A DNA stretch of 9,311 nucleotides, from contig JAFZPS010000052.1 of the NCBI GenBank assembly GCA_017550205.1, forward strand, positions 1 to 9,311, in the 5' to 3' direction. Source of the stretch: Bacilli bacterium. Lineage in GTDB: Bacteria > Bacillota_I > Bacilli_A > RF39 > UBA660. Position 1 is the first letter of the stretch. Each line of letters starts with the position of its first letter. The translations under genes were made by a program, and so were the position numbers. The notes beneath the pieces were generated by a model, which was given only the letters and a program-made list of their open reading frames with translations, ran no database searches and had not been told where the DNA came from. This document shows positions 1 through 5,333 of the stretch, one piece after another.

Positions 1-1114
1 CTTCTTGAGTTAAACGACTCATAATACCATTAGAATAACGTCTAGAAATAGTATTACTAGCTCCTCCAGGAAATCTAATTATTTTACTTTCTTCTCCAGT
101 AATTCTTTTAACTCTCTCTGAAACAATATTTAAATCATTAAAATATGATTCATCTGAAGCATAAACAATAGCATAATCATGACTAGCTGTATGAAGTGCT
201 ACTGTATGTCCTTCATCATACTCTCTTTTAATTAATTCATCTGGTCCTTTATTAGTAACAAAGAAAGTTGCTTTTACACCCTCTTCTTTTAAGATATCAA
301 GTATTACATTAGTAGTACCACTATTAGGTCCATCATCAAATGTTAAATATATTATTCCATTAGACACAATTACTTTTCTTGTAGCAGTAGCTTTATTACC
401 TGCTTTATCAGTAACTGTATAAGTTAAAGTATAATCACCTAACTTATTAGCATCCCAACTACCATCTCTTTTTACATCCTTAATTTCTCCATCACAATTA
501 TCAATAACTTTAACACCAGGATCATCATAAATAGCTCCAAGTTGAATATACATTTCTTCTCCACCAATAACTTCAATCTTAGGAGCTTCAACATCTTTAT
601 ATAAAACTTTTTTAGTAATAGATGTAGTATTACCACTACTATCAGTAACACTATAAGTAACAGAAGATTTATCTCTACTTAAAACATTCTTAACTTTTAA
701 TTTCTTATCATAATTATCAGTAGCAGTAACTTTCTCAGGTACAAAATCACTTCCAGGACATACATAAACATCATTGTCTTTAATATCCATTTTAGGTTTT
801 TCTAAATCCTTTACTAATACCTTACGAATAACTTTACGAGTAAATATACCTTTACCTACTTTATATGTAATTTTATATTCACCAAGTTTCATCCCATTAA
901 CTTTACCACTAACTTTAACATCTTTACTTATATCTTTACCTAAAGAAGTAGCTTTAAATCCTTTTTCTACATACTTAGATTCATACTTAACTATAGTGGG
1001 ATTCTTACCCTTTAAACTAATATTAGGCAGTAATATGAATTCATATATTGAAAATATTATTCCTATCAATAATACAATTATTAAACCAATAATTAAAAAT
1101 ACTTTTTTCTTCAT
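1..1114 (-). CDS. Membrane-anchored Ig-like / NodB polysaccharide deacetylase (3' end beyond window)
   Basis: Predicted surface enzyme that removes N-acetyl (or O-acetyl) groups from a cell-wall or exopolysaccharide glycan. I translated 371 codons from ATG (MKKKVFL) with no stop before the left edge, so the C-terminus is missing. Residues about 4-27 form one hydrophobic N-terminal anchor, leaving the rest outside the cell. Three Ig-like modules follow at about 33-102, 104-173 and 175-251; the third resembles the DUF5011-type bacterial Ig fold (DDPGV, DNCDGEI, YTVTDKAGN). The NodB domain then begins: TFDDGP at 258-263 (D260 likely catalytic base, D261 metal ligand), HTASH at 308-312 (metal ligands H308 and H312) and RFPGG from R347. 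Later NodB motifs lie outside the window. A GGTG-containing ribosome site precedes the ATG, and a strong promoter lies just upstream. Peptidoglycan GlcNAc deacetylase (PgdA-like) is a likely role, but the substrate cannot be read from sequence. Confidence 0.9.
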   Translation of the reverse strand, partial: MKKKVFLIIGLIIVLLIGIIFSIYEFILLPNISLKGKNPTIVKYESKYVEKGFKATSLGKDISKDVKVSGKVNGMKLGEYKITYKVGKGIFTRKVIRKVLVKDLEKPKMDIKDNDVYVCPGSDFVPEKVTATDNYDKKLKVKNVLSRDKSSVTYSVTDSSGNTTSITKKVLYKDVEAPKIEVIGGEEMYIQLGAIYDDPGVKVIDNCDGEIKDVKRDGSWDANKLGDYTLTYTVTDKAGNKATATRKVIVSNGIIYLTFDDGPNSGTTNVILDILKEEGVKATFFVTNKGPDELIKREYDEGHTVALHTASHDYAIVYASDESYFNDLNIVSERVKRITGEESKIIRFPGGASNTISRRYSNGIMSRLTQE

Positions 1115-1133
1115 ATCACACCACTCTTTTACA

Positions 1134-1157
1134 CTATAAATTATATATAATTTATAG
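1134..1157. repeat. 24-bp perfect palindrome over the deacetylase -10 box
   Basis: Each 12-nt arm reads CTATAAATTATA from its 5' end on its own strand, with no central spacer. The palindrome contains TATAAT on both strands. It could be an operator for a dimeric regulator, a symmetric -10 element, or chance in AT-only sequence; only the outermost base pair is G-C. Confidence 0.6.
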
Positions 1158-1168
1158 GTTTTTGTAAA
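1140..1168 (-). promoter_or_regulatory. σA-type promoter of the polysaccharide deacetylase
   Basis: On the minus strand, TTTACA (1163-1168, 5 of 6 to the -35 consensus) is followed by a 17-nt spacer and a perfect TATAAT (1140-1145). Predicted +1 is near 1133, giving a leader of about 19 nt that contains the GTGGTG ribosome site before the ATG at 1114. This is the best vegetative promoter match in the window and implies the gene can be transcribed independently of sigK. The -10 lies inside a 24-bp perfect palindrome. Confidence 0.65.
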
Positions 1169-1188
1169 GAAAAGATTACTTATCTTTT
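1166..1188 (-). terminator. Weak candidate terminator of sigK
   Basis: On the minus strand, AAAAGAT (1182-1188) pairs with ATCTTTT (1170-1176) across loop AAGTA, and is followed by CTTT. The sigK stop TAA (1176-1178) lies in the loop/stem junction. The stem is 7 bp with one G-C pair and the T-tract is interrupted by a C, so termination would be weak. It also overlaps the -35 of the next gene. Reported because the same stop-in-hairpin layout recurs at murE and efp. Confidence 0.35.
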
Positions 1189-1859
1189 TCTTTTAAAAAT
1201 TCCCTTAATAACTTAGTTAAAGCACGTTTTTCAATTCTTGAAACATAACTTCTCGAAATACCTAGTTTTTTAGAAATACTTTTCTGTGTTTCTTCCCTAG
1301 TATTATCAAGTCCATATCTTTTTATTATTATTCTCTTTTCCCTAGGATTTAATACATTAATATACTTATATAAAGACTTTATATTATCCTTAAGATCTAT
1401 ATCATCGCAAAAATCAGTATTCTCAACTTGTATAATATCTTGTATTTCTATTTCATTACCATCTTTATCATATCCCACTGCTTCATTAATAGAGATATCT
1501 TTACTATATTTATTATTCTTACGAAAATACATAAGTATTTCATTTTCTATACATCTAGCACAATAAGTAGTAATCTTAACTTTTTTATTATCTTTAAAAG
1601 TATCTACTCCTTTAATTAAACCAATAGTACCGATACTAATTAAATCATCATTATCAATTAACTTAGTATCATACTTTTTAGTAATATGAGCTACTAATCT
1701 AAGATTATGTTCTATAAGTTTATTTCGACAAGTGACATCACTATCTTTATTCTTAATACAATACTCTTCTTCTTCACTACTTAATGGTTCTAAAAATATA
1801 TCATTAGAATAACTACCAGTAAAACAAAATAATTCTTTTATTAAATCAAATAAAAACAT
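1176..1859 (-). CDS. sigK: RNA polymerase sporulation sigma factor σK
   Basis: Late mother-cell sigma factor that directs RNA polymerase to coat and spore-maturation genes. The 227-residue protein follows SigK closely: PLSSEEE (25-31), region 2 at about 46-115 with RNKLIEHNLRLVAHITKK, DDLISIGTIGLIKG and ARCIENEILM, a linker with DKDGNEIEIQDI, and region 4 at about 165-217 with helix-turn-helix ISRSYVSRIEKRAL. LVAHI and SRSYVSRIEKRAL separate it from σE, which has LVVYI and SQSYISRLEKR. Residues 1-15 are hydrophobic and aromatic and precede GSYS; they correspond to the cleavable pro-sequence of B. subtilis pro-σK (20 residues before SYVKNN) but are shorter. The frame is uninterrupted, with no skin-type element. 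The ATG has AGGTGA four nt upstream. The gene lies 24 nt after the flippase stop, and a σE-like promoter overlaps that stop. Identification is strong; activity of the pro-sequence is inferred. Confidence 0.93.
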   Translation of the reverse strand: MFLFDLIKELFCFTGSYSNDIFLEPLSSEEEEYCIKNKDSDVTCRNKLIEHNLRLVAHITKKYDTKLIDNDDLISIGTIGLIKGVDTFKDNKKVKITTYCARCIENEILMYFRKNNKYSKDISINEAVGYDKDGNEIEIQDIIQVENTDFCDDIDLKDNIKSLYKYINVLNPREKRIIIKRYGLDNTREETQKSISKKLGISRSYVSRIEKRALTKLLREFLKEKDK

Positions 1860-1874
1860 ATAATCACCTAAGTA

Positions 1875-1903
1875 ATTATATGTTTATTTTCTTTTTAATT
1901 TTC
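1875..1903 (-). promoter_or_regulatory. σE-like promoter of sigK inside the flippase 3' end
   Basis: On the minus strand, GAAAATT (1897-1903) matches the B. subtilis σE -35 consensus KMATATT at 6 of 7 positions. After 14 nt, CATATAAT (1875-1882) matches the σE -10 CATACAHT at 7 of 8. The spacing is as known for σE. There is no σA -35 at 17 nt from the TATAAT (GAAAAT there). The predicted +1 near 1868 leaves a leader of about 9 nt. In B. subtilis sigK is known to be σE-transcribed, which supports the match; AT-rich sequence raises the chance rate. Confidence 0.5.
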
Positions 1904-3293
1904 CTAGTACAGTTTTAAGTGAACTAAATAAGAACTTTCTATTAATTAAATATGCATATAAGACTACTACTACTAAATTAATAATATTTAATATTAAATT
2001 TCTTTGATAGTAAATAAATATAGAATAACTAAATATAATAATAGTATTAATTATAAATCCTTTACTAATCTTAATATTAACATGTTTTTTTAGATCTATA
2101 TGTCTATATATCATCATTACAAAATAACTAATAGCTGTAGAAACTGCTGCTGCATAAAGTCCTATTTGCTTAATAAATACTATATTAATAACTATATTAA
2201 TAAAAGCCCCAAGTACTGCAGTAGTAGCAACTTGCTTTGATAATTTCTTAGCAAGATATACTTGACTATATAAGCATATTGCTACATTAAATACACTACC
2301 TAATACTAAATAAGGTATATAGTTATAAGCATCAGCATACTTAGTATTAATAAGTAATGGGAATACAAATGGCATACAAGCAATCATACCTACTCCCATA
2401 GCTGTAAATAGTTTCATAATAGTATTAAATACATCACTAAAGAATTCATCTCTATCAGCACTATTTATATGTAATGCAGCACTTTCTGCCCAACTCAAAT
2501 TAAATATTCCAGTTAAACTAGATATAATAGTTGAAAACTTATTACTAATAGCATATACTCCATTAGCTCCACTACCTAATATAAATGAAATAATAGTTCT
2601 ATCACTTACATTCACTATCCACCAACTAATACTATTAGGAACTAGTGGTACAGAGTATTTATACATTTCTTTCAATAACTTAATATCTTTTAATTTAAAA
2701 TCAATTAATTTATATAATTTTAATCTAATAAATAAATATAATCCACATATAAAATTAGCTAGTGCCATAGATATAATCATACCTTCTGCACCCATACCAA
2801 AATGACATATTAATATAATATTACTTATTACAGTAGTTAAACCAGTTAATATACAACTAATTGAAAAATCTAAAGTCTTACCAAAACCTCTAGCTACTTG
2901 TAAGAAGTTACCACCAAATACACATATAATTATATCTACTAGTATTAACCATCTAAATGGTACATTTATAAAACAAGTTACTATTACATATAAAATACTA
3001 AATAATGTTAAACTAATACATAATACAAAGAAATCATTACTAATAAGTTTCTTAGTATCTTTTTCTTTTCCTCTAGAATCTACTAACCATCTAAAGATAC
3101 TCATTTCAAGTTCTAATGTAATTATAGGTACTAATAAAGTTACATAAGTTTGAATTAAATCAACAAGTCCATACTCTTTAGTAGCTAAATATGAAGTATA
3201 TAAAGGAAGTAAAAAGAAAGATATTAACTGAGTACATACTTTTCCAAAGAAAATAATAATTGTATTCTTAGCTAATTGTTTTTTCTTATCCAT
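1884..3293 (-). CDS. Wzx-like oligosaccharide flippase (MOP/MATE superfamily)
   Basis: Integral membrane protein expected to flip lipid-linked oligosaccharide or polysaccharide units across the cytoplasmic membrane for surface glycan assembly. The 469-residue product is hydrophobic almost throughout, with roughly 12-14 membrane spans and a basic C-terminus. The start is typical of the polysaccharide transporter family (AKNTIIIFFGKVCTQLISFFLLPLYT recognised as the first span, then YGLVDLIQTYVTLLVPIITL). Later segments include YSVPLVPNSISWWIVNVSDR, a hallmark of the mid-protein region, and DRTIISFILGSGANGVY. Length is normal for the family. The ATG overlaps the end of vanZ by 8 nt, so the two are translationally coupled. 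Adjacent sigK invites comparison with the spore-cortex flippase SpoVB, but the N-terminal sequence looks more like O-antigen/teichoic-type flippases. Substrate unknown. Confidence 0.85.
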   Translation of the reverse strand: MDKKKQLAKNTIIIFFGKVCTQLISFFLLPLYTSYLATKEYGLVDLIQTYVTLLVPIITLELEMSIFRWLVDSRGKEKDTKKLISNDFFVLCISLTLFSILYVIVTCFINVPFRWLILVDIIICVFGGNFLQVARGFGKTLDFSISCILTGLTTVISNIILICHFGMGAEGMIISMALANFICGLYLFIRLKLYKLIDFKLKDIKLLKEMYKYSVPLVPNSISWWIVNVSDRTIISFILGSGANGVYAISNKFSTIISSLTGIFNLSWAESAALHINSADRDEFFSDVFNTIMKLFTAMGVGMIACMPFVFPLLINTKYADAYNYIPYLVLGSVFNVAICLYSQVYLAKKLSKQVATTAVLGAFINIVINIVFIKQIGLYAAAVSTAISYFVMMIYRHIDLKKHVNIKISKGFIINTIIIFSYSIFIYYQRNLILNIINLVVVVLYAYLINRKFLFSSLKTVLGKLKRK

Positions 3294-3304
3294 TTAATCT
3301 CCTC
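3286..3304 (-). promoter_or_regulatory. Ribosome site of the flippase inside the end of the VanZ gene
   Basis: On the minus strand GGAGGAGA lies in the last Arg codons of the VanZ reading frame and is followed by TTAA and the flippase ATG, with the VanZ stop TAA (3286-3288) beginning after ATGGA. This gives an 8-nt overlap and fixes the flippase start. It is the only classic GGAGG core at a start in this window. Confidence 0.75.
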
Positions 3305-3744
3305 CTTTTAATAAAACTTGTATATATAAAACTAGAAGTAATTCCCCCTAAAGTATCAATTAAAACATCAAGTATTTCTCCACTTCTACCTCTTATAAAT
3401 AATTGATGTATCTCATCACTACAAGCATATATAAATACAAATAAAATTGTATATATTAATAATTTCTTATTATTTAAATCAAATTCTTTTAAGAAACTAA
3501 TAAATGCTAATCCAAGTAAAAAATACAAAGTAAAATGAGCTGTTTTTCTAACATAAACAACATAATTTTCTAAGTAATAATCTTTTTCTTTATTAGTTAA
3601 TTGTCTTCCTAAAACAAATTCACAAGTTCGAATAATTAATCCATCACTTCTACCAGTAGATTCAATATCATTCTCCCCTGAAAAAATAAATATAGTAACC
3701 ATTATTATTAATACAAAAAATAATTTTATGATTTTTTTAATCAT
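3286..3744 (-). CDS. VanZ-like family membrane protein
   Basis: Small membrane protein of the VanZ-like family, named after the accessory protein of the VanA glycopeptide-resistance cluster that gives modest teicoplanin resistance; the biochemical role of most members is unknown. The 152 residues show about four membrane spans (near 5-22, 66-84, 95-108 and 126-145) and the family signatures FSGE (21-24), VRKTAHFTLYFLLG (65-78), SDEIHQLF (109-116) and GRSGEILDVLIDTLGG (119-134). The start ATG has GGTGA four nt upstream. The gene sits 45 nt after murE beyond a probable terminator and overlaps the flippase, so the pair forms a small envelope operon. No van ligase or reductase genes are present here, so resistance should not be inferred from this gene alone. 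Confidence 0.88.
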   Translation of the reverse strand: MIKKIIKLFFVLIIMVTIFIFSGENDIESTGRSDGLIIRTCEFVLGRQLTNKEKDYYLENYVVYVRKTAHFTLYFLLGLAFISFLKEFDLNNKKLLIYTILFVFIYACSDEIHQLFIRGRSGEILDVLIDTLGGITSSFIYTSFIKRRRLNG

Positions 3745-3759
3745 AATATCACCATAATA

Positions 3760-3768
3760 ACTATACCA
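3760..3768 (-). promoter_or_regulatory. Candidate extended -10 promoter of vanZ-like gene
   Basis: Minus-strand TGGTATAGT fits an extended -10 (TGN followed by TATAAT with one mismatch). The sequence 17 nt further upstream (TTTCTT) is a poor -35. The predicted +1 falls on the first G of the GGTGAT ribosome site (3748-3753), giving a leader of about 9 nt. Tentative; readthrough from murE is the alternative. Confidence 0.35.
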
Positions 3769-3774
3769 TGAAAT

Positions 3775-3806
3775 AAAAAAAAAAGAAAATTAATTAGTAA
3801 CTTTCT
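3775..3806 (-). terminator. Intrinsic terminator of murE
   Basis: On the minus strand, AGAAAGTTA (3798-3806) pairs with TAATTTTCT (3784-3792) across loop CTAAT: nine pairs with one G-U. It is followed by an uninterrupted T run (complement of ten A at 3775-3784). The murE stop TAA (3790-3792) is inside the descending arm. The stem is A/T-rich but the long T-tract makes termination plausible. Confidence 0.6.
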
Positions 3807-5235
3807 CTCTTTCTTTACGGTTTTCTACTGCTTTTAAAGCTTCTTCTATATCATTAAAATATATTGTTCCTGTCTTAAGTTTTTCATATGTCTCATTACC
3901 TTTACCAAGTACTAAAACCATATCCCCTTCTTCTGCCATATCAACAGCTTTTTGAATAGCCTCTCTTCTATCAATAACTATTTCATAATTATTATGAGTT
4001 TCTTTTAATTCTTTAATAATATCTTCACATATTGCCATAGGATCTTCACTACGAGGATCTTCATAACAGAATATTGCATAACTAGCATTTTCTACAACAG
4101 CATTACCTACTTTAGGTCTTTTATAAGGATCTCTTTCACCTGCTTGACCAATAACTACTATACTTCTATTAATATCTAAAGTATGAACAAAATTTAATAA
4201 ATTAGATATACCATTAGGAGTATGAGCATAATCTACCATAACATAATAATCTGTATTAGTATCAAGTAATTCTAATCTACCACTTACTTTAATATCTTTT
4301 ATTTTAGATTTAATATCATCAAATTTAAATCCTAAAGCAAATACACAAAGTAATGCACAAGCTAAATTATATACATTAAAATCTCCCATTAAAGGACTAT
4401 TAATTTTAAATTCATCTTCTAAATACTTAAATGTAATATCAGTATGATCTGGATATACTTTAAAATCTACTATTTGTAAATCATTATCATACCCTAAACC
4501 ATAAGTTAATACTTTACCATTACAAGCACGCTTCATATCTTCAAAGTATTTATCATCATGATTTAGTATACAATATCCATCACTCTTAGTTTGTTTAAAT
4601 AACATCTTTTTAGATTCTAAGTAATTTTCAAAACTACCATGTATATTTAAGTGTTCACTAGTTACATTAGTATAAGCAGATATATCAAAAGTCATAGCTT
4701 GAAGTCTACCTCTATAAAAAGCTTCACTACTTGTTTCAATAGATGCATACTTACAACCATATTCCACAAATTCATTTAAATACATATATAAATTTTGAGC
4801 ATCAGGTGTAGTATTAGGATTATCCCCTGTAAACTTAGCACAACTTCTACCATTAGTACCAATGTATCCACATAAATCAGATCCAATTAATGTCTGAATT
4901 ATTGTTGTAGTACTAGTTTTACCATCAGTACCAGTAACTCCAATCATAGTAAGATTTTTATCTGGATAATCATAAAACTTTTGACATAAATACGGTAACT
5001 CCTTATTAGTATCTTCTACTCTTACTATAGGAACTTTCTTTTCTCCTACATCACGACTAACTACTATACAACTAGCTCCATTAGAAATAGCCTCATCAAT
5101 AAAATCATGTCTATCAGCAGTTACTCCCATGGTACATATAAATAATTCTCCAGGTTTTATTTCTTTAGAGTTTATACTAATACCAGTAACTTCAACATCA
5201 CTATCAATATCATATAATTCATTTAATTTTTTCAT
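3790..5235 (-). CDS. murE: UDP-N-acetylmuramyl-tripeptide synthetase (Mur ligase, MurE type)
   Basis: Cytoplasmic ATP-dependent ligase that adds the third amino acid of the peptidoglycan stem peptide to UDP-MurNAc-L-Ala-D-Glu. Numbered from the preferred start (481 residues, normal length): N-terminal UDP-binding domain with GISINSKEIKPGELF (about 18-32); P-loop TGTDGKTST (101-109); central TNVTSEHLNIHGSFENY and the following ESKK, where a carbamylated Lys is expected; C-terminal domain with SGRLE (318-322), DYAHTPNG (335-342), GERDPYKRP (366-374), EDPRSEDP (392-399) and GKGNE (444-448). Two ATGs are adjacent at 5236-5238 and 5233-5235. The second is chosen because GGTGA then lies four nt upstream, the spacing seen at most other starts here. 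The specificity motif EDPR differs from the DAP-type DNPR, so meso-DAP, lysine or another diamine remains open. A terminator separates it from vanZ. Confidence 0.93.
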   Translation of the reverse strand: MKKLNELYDIDSDVEVTGISINSKEIKPGELFICTMGVTADRHDFIDEAISNGASCIVVSRDVGEKKVPIVRVEDTNKELPYLCQKFYDYPDKNLTMIGVTGTDGKTSTTTIIQTLIGSDLCGYIGTNGRSCAKFTGDNPNTTPDAQNLYMYLNEFVEYGCKYASIETSSEAFYRGRLQAMTFDISAYTNVTSEHLNIHGSFENYLESKKMLFKQTKSDGYCILNHDDKYFEDMKRACNGKVLTYGLGYDNDLQIVDFKVYPDHTDITFKYLEDEFKINSPLMGDFNVYNLACALLCVFALGFKFDDIKSKIKDIKVSGRLELLDTNTDYYVMVDYAHTPNGISNLLNFVHTLDINRSIVVIGQAGERDPYKRPKVGNAVVENASYAIFCYEDPRSEDPMAICEDIIKELKETHNNYEIVIDRREAIQKAVDMAEEGDMVLVLGKGNETYEKLKTGTIYFNDIEEALKAVENRKEREKVTN

Positions 5236-5245
5236 CATATCACCT
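5233..5245 (-). promoter_or_regulatory. Ribosome site that decides the murE start
   Basis: Minus strand AGGTGAT (5239-5245) is followed directly by ATGATG. GGTGA to the second ATG is 4 nt, the spacing found at sigK, vanZ and the arginase gene; to the first ATG it would be 1 nt. Initiation at 5235 is therefore more likely. Confidence 0.6.
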
Positions 5246-5251
5246 AATATA

Positions 5252-5280
5252 ATTATACATAAAAATAAAAATAAATTAAA
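5252..5280 (-). promoter_or_regulatory. Candidate murE promoter
   Basis: Minus-strand perfect -10 TATAAT (5252-5257) with a weak -35 TTTAAT (5275-5280, 3 of 6) at 17 nt. The predicted +1 at 5245 is the A of the AGGTGAT ribosome site, giving a leader of about 10 nt. It lies back to back with the arginase promoter without overlapping it. Confidence 0.45.
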
Positions 5281-5288
5281 GATTTTTA

Positions 5289-5317
5289 TTGATATAAAAT
5301 AGTATTTAAGATAAAAT
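5289..5317 (+). promoter_or_regulatory. Candidate arginase-gene promoter
   Basis: TTGATA (5289-5294, 5 of 6), 17-nt spacer, TAAAAT (5312-5317, 5 of 6). The predicted +1 at 5324 is the A of AGGTGAT (5324-5330), four nt of spacing from GGTGA to the ATG, so the leader would be about 10 nt. No ArgR-like operator pair is recognisable in the intergenic region. Confidence 0.5.
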
Positions 5318-5333
5318 TATATAAGGTGATATA

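Noticed and set aside
774..1139. Plus-strand open frame of about 120 codons opposite the deacetylase
   Set aside because: It is antisense to the Ig-like coding region, has no ribosome site or recognisable family, and its Leu/Ser/Thr-rich composition is what an AT-rich complementary strand gives.
1428..1619. Plus-strand open frame inside sigK
   Set aside because: Antisense to a strongly conserved sigma-factor region; Ile/Phe-rich translation without family features.
3286..3744. Glycopeptide-resistance (van) cluster
   Set aside because: Only the VanZ-like domain is present, with no VanH, VanA or VanX type genes or VanRS regulators; VanZ-like proteins are common outside resistance clusters.
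5236..5238. First of the two adjacent ATGs as the murE start
   Set aside because: It leaves only 1 nt after GGTGA; the second ATG has the 4-nt spacing of the neighbouring genes. The difference is one residue, so this is a preference, not proof.
5239..5333. ArgR/AhrC-type operator or riboswitch before the arginase gene
   Set aside because: No paired ARG-box-like sequence seen, and the predicted leader is far too short for a riboswitch.
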